From Dyella silvae (lineage in GTDB: Bacteria; Pseudomonadota; Gammaproteobacteria; Xanthomonadales; Rhodanobacteraceae), in assembly GCF_026421305.1 (NCBI RefSeq), contig NZ_JAPJBQ010000002.1, forward strand, positions 682,001 through 746,000: a stretch of 64,000 nucleotides of DNA, read 5' to 3'. The position numbers and the translations under genes were made by a program. Each line of letters starts with the position of its first letter. The stretch's first letter is position 1. This document shows, one piece after another, positions 8,789 to 18,450 of the stretch. The notes under the pieces are model-generated. The model saw only the letters and a program-made list of their open reading frames with translations, did not search any database and was not told the DNA's origin.

Positions 8789-9344
8789 GGCGACGTACCT
8801 CCTTGGGCCGGCAGGTTAGTTCGGTTTTCAGGCGCTCGCGTGCGCGCGCGAGACGGGACATCACGGTGCCGATTTTCTGTCCGGTGATGGTGGCGATCTC
8901 CTTGTACGAACACTCTTCAAGTTCACGCAGCACGATCATTTCGCGAAGCGGTGACGGCAGACGTTCCAGTGCTGCCTGCAAGGCGCCGACATCGACGGCG
9001 AGCAAGGTAAGCGCCTCGGGCGAGGGGCCTTCATCCACCAGGGGATGCGCTTCGTCATCCCAGTCGTCGCGCAGCGTTTCCTGCGGCGCGCGGTTACGCA
9101 TCGTGTAGTAGGTGTTGCGCACGATGGCCAGCAGCCACACGCGTGCATCGCCACCGTGGAAACTTTCGAAGTAGCGCAATGCGCGGAGCATGGCTTCCTG
9201 CACGACGTCCTGCGCATCCGTTGGGTTGCGTGCAAGCCAGAACGCCAGGTTGTAGGCGGCGTCGAGGTACGGCAGCACCTGCGTCTCGAAACGCACGCTA
9301 CGTGGTGTGTCGTCCCGCAGGCTGGCGTTCGACTCGGTCGGCAT
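8775..9344 (-). CDS. ECF-type RNA polymerase sigma factor
   Basis: A 189-aa group IV sigma factor. Region 2 spans about residues 28-95 (YNLAFWLARNPTDAQDVVQE, then DARVWLLAIVRN). Region 4 spans about 125-180 (LPSPLREMIVLRELEECSY with the helix-turn-helix KEIATITGQKIGTVMSRLAR). I start at ATG 9344 (MPTESNASLR); a much longer frame from 9539 would run over the divergent promoter region. The co-encoded anti-sigma overlaps its 3' end. A promoter-like GGAATA-N17-GTATCC ends only 6 bases before this ATG, so the mRNA may be nearly leaderless. Confidence 0.92.
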   Translation of the reverse strand: MPTESNASLRDDTPRSVRFETQVLPYLDAAYNLAFWLARNPTDAQDVVQEAMLRALRYFESFHGGDARVWLLAIVRNTYYTMRNRAPQETLRDDWDDEAHPLVDEGPSPEALTLLAVDVGALQAALERLPSPLREMIVLRELEECSYKEIATITGQKIGTVMSRLARARERLKTELTCRPKEVRRHDVR

Positions 9345-9350
9345 AAGAGG

Positions 9351-9379
9351 GGATACCTCGGCTGACGACACTTTATTCC
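9351..9379 (-). promoter_or_regulatory. Candidate ECF promoter for the sigma/anti-sigma operon (GGAATA-N17-GTATCC)
   Basis: Read on the minus strand, GGAATA (9379-9374), a 17-base spacer and GTATCC (9356-9351) match the general ECF pattern of a GGAA(C/T) -35 element. The same GGAATA-N17-GTA arrangement occurs divergently at 9416-9444, which argues for autoregulation of the operon. Confidence 0.5.
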
Positions 9380-9415
9380 AACCGCCGTGGGCAAAGTGTC
9401 TCGGCGTGGCCCGTG

Positions 9416-9444
9416 GGAATAGAGGAGCCGCCAGGCCGGTAATC
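9416..9444 (+). promoter_or_regulatory. Candidate ECF promoter for the phosphoesterase-cupredoxin operon (GGAATA-N17-GTAATC)
   Basis: GGAATA at 9416-9421, 17-base spacer, GTAATC at 9439-9444, about 53 bases before the phosphoesterase ATG. It is the divergent partner of the element at 9351-9379, with identical -35 hexamer and spacer length. Confidence 0.5.
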
Positions 9445-9497
9445 AAGGTAAGGGCAGCGGGTGCCGTACCCGTTGCCAATACCCGGAGATGACGACG

Positions 9498-10439
9498 ATG
9501 CGCGATACCGATGAACAACCGATCGATGGCCGCCGCCAATTTCTCAAATGCATGGCATGGGCGGGGGCCGGCACGCTGTGGCTGATGAACGGAGGCGTGT
9601 TGAGCGCCAAGCCGCTGACCTCAGCGGGCAGCGCCGCGGCGGCAGACGCCACCTTTAGCTTCGTGCAGATCAGCGACTCGCATATCGGCTTCCACAAGGC
9701 GCCGAATATGGACGTGGCTGCAACCTTGCGTGCGTCGCTGGCCATGGTGAATGCGCAGTCGACACGACCCGATTTCCTCCTGCATACCGGCGATCTCACC
9801 CATCTTTCACGGCCCGAGGAATTCGACACGCTGACCGGCCTCATGCAGGACGCACACCCCAGCAAGGTGTTTTACGTGCCGGGTGAACACGACGTCATCG
9901 GCGACAACGGCGCCGAGTTCTTCCGCCGCTTCGGCGAGCGTCAGCAAAATGGTGGTTGGTACAGCTTCGATCATCGCGGCGTGCATTTCGTAGGGTTGAT
10001 CAATGTGCTCAACCTGAAGGCGGGTGGTCTGGGTTCGCTGGGCAGCGATCAGCTTGCGTGGTTGAAGAAGGATCTCGCCAGCCTTTCCGCCGACACCCCG
10101 TTGGTGGTGTTCGCGCACATGCCGTTGTGGTCGTTGTATCCGCAGTGGGGCTGGGGCACAGACGACGGTGATGAAGCGGTCAGCTATATGCGGCGCTTTG
10201 GATCGGTAAGCGTGCTGAACGGGCATATTCACCAGATTCAGCAAAAGGTGGAGGGCACGATCACGTTCTACACCGCGCGCTCCACGGCGTACCCACAGCC
10301 GGCTCCCGGCGTCGGTCCTGGACCAGGGCCAATGAAGGACGTGGCACCCTCGGATCTGCATCGCCATCTGGGCATTCGTGACGTACGCCATGTGCAGGGC
10401 AATCACCTGCTGGCCATCACCGACGAGGTCATGTCATGA
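9498..10439 (+). CDS. Metallophosphoesterase with Tat-type signal peptide
   Basis: A calcineurin-like phosphoesterase. Metal-binding blocks in order: QISDSHIGF, HTGDLTHLS, VPGEHDVIGD (Glu in place of the usual Asn of GNHD), FAHMPLW and NGHIHQ. The N-terminus has a twin-arginine motif (GRRQFLKC) followed by a hydrophobic stretch, so export of a folded protein is likely. GGAG at 9485-9488 abuts the ATG at 9489 but is 9 bases from the ATG at 9498, which decides the start at 9498 (MRDTDEQPID). The natural phosphoester is unknown. It overlaps the cupredoxin gene by four bases (ATGA). Confidence 0.88.
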   Translation: MRDTDEQPIDGRRQFLKCMAWAGAGTLWLMNGGVLSAKPLTSAGSAAAADATFSFVQISDSHIGFHKAPNMDVAATLRASLAMVNAQSTRPDFLLHTGDLTHLSRPEEFDTLTGLMQDAHPSKVFYVPGEHDVIGDNGAEFFRRFGERQQNGGWYSFDHRGVHFVGLINVLNLKAGGLGSLGSDQLAWLKKDLASLSADTPLVVFAHMPLWSLYPQWGWGTDDGDEAVSYMRRFGSVSVLNGHIHQIQQKVEGTITFYTARSTAYPQPAPGVGPGPGPMKDVAPSDLHRHLGIRDVRHVQGNHLLAITDEVMS

Positions 10440-10789
10440 GCGTGTTACGTATCCTGCAAACGCTGGCGCTGAGTGCGGCCTTGAGTGCGACGGCGCCGCT
10501 CGCCTTCGCGGCGAATACAACGAGCGTTGCGCCGGCGAAATCCTATGCCGTGGATATTCGGAACTTCGCATTCTCGCCGCGCACGCTTACCGTGCCGGCT
10601 GGCGCCCGCGTGGTGTGGACCAATCGTGACGACGAACCCCACGTCGTCACGAGTGCGGGCGGTCAGTTCACGATGTCGAAAGCACTCGATACCAGTGACA
10701 GTTATGCGGTCACCTTCACTCACGCGGGTACGTATGGCTACTTTTGTTCCATCCATCCGATGATGGTGGGCACCATCATTGTGCAGTGA
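10436..10789 (+). CDS. Periplasmic cupredoxin (plastocyanin/amicyanin-like)
   Basis: A 117-aa type-1 copper protein. A signal peptide covers residues 1-27 with an AFA cleavage site. The copper ligands are visible: His in DEPHVV near residue 73, then Cys in YFCSIHP near 103, His two residues later and Met in HPMM. The core fold motif NFAFSPRTLTVPAGARVVWTN is also present. It is translationally coupled to the phosphoesterase by an ATGA overlap. It is probably an electron carrier or copper-responsive protein under ECF control. Its last 14 bases overlap the convergent dioxygenase gene. Confidence 0.9.
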   Translation: MSVLRILQTLALSAALSATAPLAFAANTTSVAPAKSYAVDIRNFAFSPRTLTVPAGARVVWTNRDDEPHVVTSAGGQFTMSKALDTSDSYAVTFTHAGTYGYFCSIHPMMVGTIIVQ

Positions 10790-11576
10790 CGACGTGGTCG
10801 AAGCGGTAGGTGTCCATGGCGAGCAAGCCATAGTCGATACCTGCATCGATGCGCGTGGCGCGCGAATCTTCGCCCGCTGCGCCGAGGGCCACGAATAACG
10901 GCAACAAGTGCTCGTCGGTGGGATGCGCGCGTTCGGCGAATGGTGCCTGGCGCCGGTAGTCGAGCAGGGCAGGAACATCACCCTCGGCGAGTTTGCGCTC
11001 GATCCACTCGATGAAGGGACGCACGTAGGGTGCTTCGCGCTCCTCGCTGTAGCCGGCGCGAAAATCGTGCAGGTTGTGCGTGATGCTGCCAGAGCCGATC
11101 ACGAGGACGCCTTCGTCGCGCAACGGCGCGAGTGCGCGGCCTAAGGTGTACTGATGGATGGGTCCGAGTTGTGGCTGGATCGACAGCGGCACTACCGGGA
11201 TATCGGCCTTGGGGTAGAGCAGTCGAAGCGGTACCCAGGCACCGTGATCAAGTCCCTGTGTGGGATCGAGCGTGGTGGGCAAACCCGCCTTGTCCAAGAG
11301 TTCGGTGACCTGCGCCGCCAGCGAGGGATCGCCCTTGGCGGGATACTGGATATCGAACAGCGCCTGAGGGAATCCGTAGAAATCGTGGATAGTCTCCGGC
11401 CGCGCTGCGCCACCGACGTGCGGCTGGCGCGCCAACCAGTGCGCGGTAGCGATCACGATTGCTTTGGGGCGCGGCAATTGCTGCGCCAGTTCGGCCAGGC
11501 GTTCACCCACGAGCCCGGGCTGGATGGCCGTCATCGGCGATCCGTGGGAGATATACAGGCTGGGCAGGGCAGTCAT
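10776..11576 (-). CDS. DODA-type extradiol ring-cleavage dioxygenase (YgiD-like 4,5-DOPA dioxygenase)
   Basis: A class III extradiol dioxygenase of 266 aa. The metal site combines His in LYISHGSP near residue 11, His in TAHW near 46, and His in SITHNLHDFR near 170. The block LDHGAWVPLRLLYP carries the acid-base His. E. coli YgiD converts L-DOPA to 4,5-seco-DOPA, and this protein has the same architecture. The physiological substrate is unknown. It is convergent with, and overlaps by 14 bases, the cupredoxin gene. Confidence 0.9.
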   Translation of the reverse strand: MTALPSLYISHGSPMTAIQPGLVGERLAELAQQLPRPKAIVIATAHWLARQPHVGGAARPETIHDFYGFPQALFDIQYPAKGDPSLAAQVTELLDKAGLPTTLDPTQGLDHGAWVPLRLLYPKADIPVVPLSIQPQLGPIHQYTLGRALAPLRDEGVLVIGSGSITHNLHDFRAGYSEEREAPYVRPFIEWIERKLAEGDVPALLDYRRQAPFAERAHPTDEHLLPLFVALGAAGEDSRATRIDAGIDYGLLAMDTYRFDHVVTAQ

Positions 11577-11712
11577 GGCGGTTACCTCGGGGGACCGCCA
11601 TAGGGTAGAAGTTTCGCGCGAAATTGCAGCGTTCGTGGGGTGAACAATGCGTCACCGGAATGGAACGATGGAGATGACGCCGTCATCTCTCTGGTGCGCG
11701 GCGACTTTCATC

Positions 11713-11740
11713 CGTCATTCCGGCGCGGGCCGGAATGACG
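11713..11740. repeat. REP-type palindrome downstream of deaD
   Basis: CGTCATTCCGGC (11713-11724), 4-base loop, GCCGGAATGACG (11729-11740): a perfect 12-bp stem of the GTCATTCC...GGAATGAC class scattered through proteobacterial genomes. Related copies in this window are near 21237, 48891, 49650 and 53681. It lies between the DODA gene start and the deaD 3' end. Confidence 0.7.
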
Positions 11741-11776
11741 GGTAGAACGTGGCGAGGGCGCTGCCGCGCCTCGCGA

Positions 11777-13657
<1,881 letters not shown>

Positions 13658-13776
13658 GGGGAACCTCGACATGGCATGCACGGCGGCATGCGGGAGAATG
13701 TCGCTATTGTAGCAGGCTGACCCGCTTAAACCGGGGCTTTTGTTACGCCTGATCGTGAATTTACCGAGGAAATGTC

Positions 13777-14526
13777 ATGTCTGGACGTCTTGATGGTCGT
13801 GTCGCGCTGGTGACCGGTGCTTCGTCGGGAATTGGGGAGGCCACCGCGCTGGCGTTGGCCGAGGCGGGTGCCAAGGTCGCAGTTGCGGCCCGTCGGCGCG
13901 ACCGGCTCGAAGCGCTGGCGCTAAAACTGGAGGCGCTGGGTGCCGAGCCCACCTTGCTGGTGGCCGATCTGAGCTCCGAGCACGAGGCCCAGCGCATCGT
14001 TGCCGAGACGGAAGCACACTACGGCCGCCTGGACATTCTCGTGAACAATGCCGGCGTCATGTACCTCGAGCCCGTCGAGGAAGCAGATCTCGGACGCTGG
14101 CGACGCATGCTGGAGCTCAACGTGCTCAGCCTGATCGCTTCCACGCAAGCCGCGTTGCCCGGCATGCGCCAGCGGCGCGATGGCCACATCGTCAACATTT
14201 CGTCGACGGCGGGGCGCGTGGCCAATCCCAATGCGGCCGCCTATTCGGCCACCAAGTTCGGTGTGGTGGCGTTTTCCGAAGCGCTGCGCCGCGAGGTGTA
14301 TCAGCACAACATCCGCGTCAGCGTGATCGAACCCGGCGTGGTGGAGACCGAACTGCGCGATCACATCGGCCATGCCACCACCAAAGATGCGCTCAATGCC
14401 TGGGCCGACAGCATGCGTCAGCTGCAATCGACGGATGTGGCGGATGCCATCGTGTTTTGCGTGTCGCGGCCGTCGCACGTCAACATCAACGAAGTGCTGA
14501 TGCGCCCCACAGATCAGGAGCGTTAA
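13777..14526 (+). CDS. SDR family NAD(P)-dependent oxidoreductase (YdfG-like clan)
   Basis: A classical short-chain dehydrogenase of 249 aa. The cofactor motif TGASSGIGEA is near residue 12, NNAG near 91, catalytic Ser in NISSTAGRV near 147 and YSATK near 160. Arginines following the first strand (AARRRDRL) suggest NADP(H). AGG(AA) precedes the ATG. The substrate is not evident; relatives reduce serine-type hydroxy acids or carbonyls. Its stop codon lies inside the left arm of the inverted-repeat element at 14523-14814. Confidence 0.9.
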   Translation: MSGRLDGRVALVTGASSGIGEATALALAEAGAKVAVAARRRDRLEALALKLEALGAEPTLLVADLSSEHEAQRIVAETEAHYGRLDILVNNAGVMYLEPVEEADLGRWRRMLELNVLSLIASTQAALPGMRQRRDGHIVNISSTAGRVANPNAAAYSATKFGVVAFSEALRREVYQHNIRVSVIEPGVVETELRDHIGHATTKDALNAWADSMRQLQSTDVADAIVFCVSRPSHVNINEVLMRPTDQER

Positions 14527-14814
14527 GGCGACACTGACCACGTCTCGCCGTCGTCACCGTCCCTGTCTGCCTGCAGATCACAGGGGCGTCGGCGAAGGCA
14601 GGCTGGCCGCCTGTCGAGTCGACGCCCCGAAGAGATGCGGGCAGACAGGGACGGCCCCTCATATAAATTTCAATGGAAGAGGTGATGTCTGGAAGGCCCG
14701 CAGGCACAGCCGCGTGGCTTGGCAAGACGGCCAGTCTTCCCTGCGCCACGCGCCTGCACCTGCGAACCTTCCAGACATCATGACGACGGCGAGACTTGGT
14801 CAGTGTCGCCTTAA
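14523..14814. repeat. 292-bp three-armed inverted-repeat element (MITE-like or structured RNA)
   Basis: The outer arms 14523-14556 and 14781-14814 pair over 34 bp with one mismatch and begin/end in TTAA. Directly inside are two long hairpins. Arm A (14557-14654) has a perfect 15-bp base stem and an inner 9-bp stem (14583-14591/14620-14628). Arm B (14683-14780) has a 14-bp base stem and inner stems ending in AAGAC/GTCTT. A 28-base AT-rich linker at 14655-14682 separates them and may itself pair CCTC/GAGG. There is no credible ORF. The element starts one base before the SDR stop and ends 47 bases before fghA. A 31-bp version is at 33019-33049. Confidence 0.8.
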
Positions 14815-14861
14815 GTGCTTCCGCTATCATGGCGGCTAGCGTCCTGACAGGGAAAGCGACG

Positions 14862-15710
14862 ATGACAGGGATTGAAACCATCTCCGAGCAGCGCTGCCAC
14901 GGTGGCGTGCAGGGCTTCTATCGGCATTACTCCGAAAGCTGCGGCGGACCGATGCGGTTTGCGCTTTTTCAGCCGCCGCAGGCCGCGAGCGAACGCTGTC
15001 CGGTCCTGTACTTTCTTGCCGGGCTCACTTGCACCGAAGAAACCGCCACGATCAAGGCCGGCGCGCAGCGTATGGCTGCAGAGCTGGGCCTGATACTGGT
15101 GATGCCGGACACCAGCCCGCGCCATACCGGGATTGACGGTGCCACCGGCGACTGGGAGTTTGGTGAAGGCGCGGGCTTTTACGTCGATGCCACGCAGTCG
15201 CCGTGGTCGTCGCGTTTTTGCATGCACAGCTACGTCGTCGACGAACTGCCGGCGATGCTTGCGCGGCATTTTCCGGTCGATACCGGGCATAGCGGTATCA
15301 CCGGCCACTCCATGGGCGGGCATGGCGCGTTGACCATCGCCTTGCGTCATCCGGAGCACTATCGCTCGGTATCCGCGTTTGCGCCCATCGTCGCGCCCAG
15401 TCAGGTGCCGTGGGGGCAGAAAGCCTTTTCGCGCTATCTCGGTGACGACCGGTCTGCGTGGGCGTCGTATGACGCGTGCGAACTGGTTCGCCGGCGGACT
15501 TTCGACGGCACCATCCTGATCGATCAGGGCGAAGCGGATGCGTTTCTTTCTACGCAGCTGAAGCCTGAGCTGTTCGATCAGGCCTGTGCCGAGGGCGGGC
15601 AGTCGTTGCTGCTACGCCGGCATGCAGGCTACGACCACAGCTATTACTTCATCACCAGCTTCATCGACGATCATCTGCGCCACCACGCCAGGGCGCTGGG
15701 CCGGTTGTGA
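14862..15710 (+). CDS. fghA: S-formylglutathione hydrolase
   Basis: Hydrolyses S-formylglutathione to formate and glutathione, the second step of glutathione-dependent formaldehyde detoxification. An alpha/beta-hydrolase of the esterase D family. The nucleophile elbow is GHSMGGHGAL; family blocks FLAGLTCTEE near residue 55 and APIVAPSQVPWGQKA follow. The catalytic Asp region is DQGEADAFL and the His is in YDHSYYFI near the C-terminus. Start ATG 14862 (MTGIETISEQ) follows AGGGAAA; 282 aa is the family length. The usual neighbour frmA is not in the window. Confidence 0.93.
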   Translation: MTGIETISEQRCHGGVQGFYRHYSESCGGPMRFALFQPPQAASERCPVLYFLAGLTCTEETATIKAGAQRMAAELGLILVMPDTSPRHTGIDGATGDWEFGEGAGFYVDATQSPWSSRFCMHSYVVDELPAMLARHFPVDTGHSGITGHSMGGHGALTIALRHPEHYRSVSAFAPIVAPSQVPWGQKAFSRYLGDDRSAWASYDACELVRRRTFDGTILIDQGEADAFLSTQLKPELFDQACAEGGQSLLLRRHAGYDHSYYFITSFIDDHLRHHARALGRL

Positions 15711-16258
15711 ACCTGCTGCATCCCATCACGACACCCCGCGCGCTCATCCGGCTGGCCGAAGCGGGCGATGCGTCGCGGCTGTTGCGTTATCGGGTGCAGA
15801 ACCGAGAGCATCTGGCCCCGTGGGAGCCGCTACGCGAAACCGCGTACTTCACGCTGGACCATTGCACGCAGACTCTGGCCGAGGCGCGTGAGGTGGTTCG
15901 TCTCGACCGAGCCTATCCGTTCTTCGCGTTGGATTTGGCTGGCGAAGAGATCCTCGCTACTTTCACGTTCTCTAACGTAGTGCGCGGTGCCTTTCAGGCC
16001 TGCCATCTTGGCTACAGCATCGCTGCTTGCCGGCAGGGTCAGGGGTTGATGCATGAAGTGCTCGGTGCTGTGCTGCCGTGCGCTTTCCATCAACTCGCCA
16101 TGCATCGTGTAATGGCCAGCTACATGCCGCGCAACGAGCGCAGCGGCCGCCTGCTCGAACGCCTTGGGTTCGAGCGCGAAGGCTACGCCAAGCGCTACTT
16201 GCAGATTGCTGGCGTGTGGGAAGACCACGTGCTGACGGCGCGCATTTGCGATTCGTAA
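15707..16258 (+). CDS. GNAT acetyltransferase, RimJ/RimL-like
   Basis: Starts with GTG overlapping the fghA stop (GTGA at 15707-15710), so it is translationally coupled. The 183 residues follow the ribosomal-protein-alanine acetyltransferase pattern: TPRALIRLAEAGDASRLLRY, LGYSIAACRQGQGLMHEVL, and HRVMASYMPRNERSGRLLERLGFEREGYAKRYL written in overlapping parts of the C-terminal acetyl-CoA fold. RimJ acetylates the N-terminus of S5. Substrate assignment here is by family only. Confidence 0.85.
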   Translation: MNLLHPITTPRALIRLAEAGDASRLLRYRVQNREHLAPWEPLRETAYFTLDHCTQTLAEAREVVRLDRAYPFFALDLAGEEILATFTFSNVVRGAFQACHLGYSIAACRQGQGLMHEVLGAVLPCAFHQLAMHRVMASYMPRNERSGRLLERLGFEREGYAKRYLQIAGVWEDHVLTARICDS

Positions 16259-16303
16259 CGTCTTCGCGACGCCGCCCTGTCTACACCGGTTCTGCGGGGC
16301 TGC

Positions 16304-16792
16304 TCAGCTCTTGGCGCTTGCCGCGGTTGCCGGCGTGGCCGGTGGAGGTGTGGCGGGACGCGCGCAGCGTTGCGGCATCCACTGAGGATTGCCGGCGATC
16401 AGATCGCAACTCCAGATCAGTGGTGAGCCACCGGCACCGGCGCTGTTGTCCAGCGGCGTAAGCAGAAACACGGGATCCGGCGAAGCACCGGTGTCCCGGG
16501 TCGTGATGGTGATGCGTCCGCTCTCGGAGATATCGACCCGCGATGCGTACGGGTTGAGCGACGACTGGGCATTGAACACGAGGTCGCCAGGCTTGAGCTG
16601 ATTCAAACCGCCGCGTGTGGTCACTGCCTCCATCACCACCAGCTTGGCGGCTTCGCCGGCTTGCAGTGCTTCGTCCAGACGCTGGGTAATGTGGCTGCTA
16701 CGCCACGCGGGGATCGCGATGGTGGCGATCACTGCCGCGATGGCAAGCAAGGCAAGGCCGGTGATAAGCGGAACGGACTTCGGGCGCTGCAT
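16304..16792 (-). CDS. Pilin-like membrane-anchored protein without a canonical prepilin cleavage site
   Basis: The 162 aa have one N-terminal hydrophobic helix (LITGLALLAIAAVIATIAIP) followed by a region resembling the alpha-1 spine of type IV pilins (EALQAGEAAKLVVMEAVTTRGG). The C-terminal part has two cysteines, WSCDLIAGNPQW and MPQRCAR, reminiscent of the pilin D-region disulfide. The normal G-FTLIE cleavage motif is missing, so processing by PilD is doubtful. The tail is Ala/Pro/Thr rich. No pilus genes adjoin. It could be an unprocessed minor-pilin relative or a convergent fold. Confidence 0.6.
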   Translation of the reverse strand: MQRPKSVPLITGLALLAIAAVIATIAIPAWRSSHITQRLDEALQAGEAAKLVVMEAVTTRGGLNQLKPGDLVFNAQSSLNPYASRVDISESGRITITTRDTGASPDPVFLLTPLDNSAGAGGSPLIWSCDLIAGNPQWMPQRCARPATPPPATPATAASAKS

Positions 16793-16910
16793 GCCGGTAC
16801 TCCGCTGGGGCGTTGTTGTAACCGGTAATGTCGCGCCGCGCAGATGAGCGGCCCGTTAACGCGGCCGGGTGGCCGCGTTGAACTCGGGAATCGGCCGGGA
16901 GGGGCGTCCC

Positions 16911-18245
16911 TCAGGCCTTGCTGGCGGCCGGGCGACGGCGGCGCTGGCGATTGCGGTTGCCTTCTGCGGGGCGATCGCCGCCGTAGCCCTGGCCGGCATG
17001 GCCATGCGGACGGTGCGAACCCTGCGGGCGACCACCCTGCGGACGAGCCGCCGGGCGCGGCTGACGCTGGCCCTGCACAGGGCGGGGCGCGGCAGCGTCG
17101 GTGCGCAGCGGATGCGACGGCTCGAAACCCGGCACGTCGCTGACCGCGATGTCCTGCTTGAGCAGTTTGCGGATGTCGCGCAGCAGGCCCGATTCATCGT
17201 GGCTCACCAGCGACACGGCCATGCCGTCGGCACCGGCGCGACCCGTGCGGCCAATGCGATGCACGTAGTCTTCCGCCACCATCGGCAGATCGAAGTTGAT
17301 CACGATGGGCAACTGATCGATGTCGATGCCGCGCGCGGCGATATCGGTCGCCACCAGCACCGTCACGCGGCCGGTCTTGAAGTCGCTCAGTGCACGCGTA
17401 CGTGCATTCTGGCTCTTGTTGCCGTGGATGGCGGCGGCACGCATGCCGGCGGCTCCCAGGAACGTCACCAACTTGTCGGCGCCGTGCTTGGTGCGGCTGA
17501 ACACCAGCGTCTGGCGGCGGCTGTCCTGCGACAGCACGTGCAGCAGCAGGTCGCGCTTCTTACCCGCATCCACCGGATGCACGTGATGCGTCACGGTGGT
17601 GGCGACCGTGTTGGCGGGCGTCACCGACACTTCGCGCGGCTGATGCATGAACTGCATGGCCAGCGCCTTGATCGGGCCTGCGAACGTTGCCGAGAACAGC
17701 AACGTCTGACGACGCTTCGGCAGCGCGGCGAGGATGCGCTTGAGCGCCGGCAGGAAGCCCATGTCGAGCATGCGGTCGGCTTCGTCCAGGATCAGCACTT
17801 CAATGCCGGACAGATCCAGAGAGCGCTGTTGCATGTGATCGATCAGGCGACCCGGCGTGGCAATGACCACGTCCACACCGCGACGAAGCGCCTGCATCTG
17901 CGGGCCCATGCTGACGCCGCCAAAGATGGTGGTGCTGCTGACGCGCAGGTACTTGCCGTAGTCGCGCAGGTTGTCGTTCACCTGGGCGGCCAGCTCGCGC
18001 GTCGGCGTGAGCACGAGAGCGCGGGGACGGCGTGTCATGGTGGCGCCGGCATTGGACAGGTGCTGCAAAAGCGGCAGCGCGAACGCTGCAGTCTTGCCGG
18101 TACCGGTTTGTGCGGCAGCAAGCAGGTCGCCGCCTTCCAGAACAACCGGAATGGCCTGGGCCTGGATGGGAGTGGGTTCGGCGTAGCCTTGTTCGGCAAG
18201 CGCACGCAGCAACGCGGGCGCGAGGCCCAGCGATTCGAAAGACAT
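16911..18245 (-). CDS. rhlE: DEAD-box RNA helicase RhlE
   Basis: A 444-aa helicase of the RhlE group: [16 protein letters not shown] at the start, Q-motif EPTPIQ, motif [33 protein letters not shown]. The C-terminus is short, basic and rich in Gly, Arg, Pro and Gln instead of carrying a DbpA domain, as usual for RhlE. Relatives act in ribosome maturation and RNA degradation. It is a second DEAD-box gene within 5 kb of deaD on the same strand. It is monocistronic, with a repeat region upstream. Confidence 0.93.
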   Translation of the reverse strand: MSFESLGLAPALLRALAEQGYAEPTPIQAQAIPVVLEGGDLLAAAQTGTGKTAAFALPLLQHLSNAGATMTRRPRALVLTPTRELAAQVNDNLRDYGKYLRVSSTTIFGGVSMGPQMQALRRGVDVVIATPGRLIDHMQQRSLDLSGIEVLILDEADRMLDMGFLPALKRILAALPKRRQTLLFSATFAGPIKALAMQFMHQPREVSVTPANTVATTVTHHVHPVDAGKKRDLLLHVLSQDSRRQTLVFSRTKHGADKLVTFLGAAGMRAAAIHGNKSQNARTRALSDFKTGRVTVLVATDIAARGIDIDQLPIVINFDLPMVAEDYVHRIGRTGRAGADGMAVSLVSHDESGLLRDIRKLLKQDIAVSDVPGFEPSHPLRTDAAAPRPVQGQRQPRPAARPQGGRPQGSHRPHGHAGQGYGGDRPAEGNRNRQRRRRPAASKA

Positions 18246-18360
18246 GGAAGCTCCAGAGCAACCCGGAGCGTTCGTCGAACCGCGTTGCAGAATTCAAAAT
18301 GAGGGGGGGCGGCGTGAGGCCGTGCCGCGGAGTATAGCTGAAAAGCGGTTGATCTGCTTG

Positions 18361-18450
18361 AAAGAGTAAGTGCAGGGGCGAGAGACGTGAGAGAAAGCAA
18401 AGTGAAAGCCAGCTCTCACTCCTCACTTCTCTTCACTCACTCCTCGCTTT
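18361..18450. repeat. GTGAGTGAAGAG-type dispersed inverted repeat, copy 1
   Basis: The right arm (18413-18448) contains CTCACTTCTCTTCACTCACT; the left arm (about 18366-18393) is a diverged complement. The right arm forms the last codons and TGA of the methyltransferase gene on the minus strand. Sister copies are at 28141, 29525 and 63173. Confidence 0.75.

Noticed and set aside
16869-18302. 477-codon open frame antisense to rhlE
   Set aside because: Same type of shadow; the minus-strand RhlE motifs are complete.
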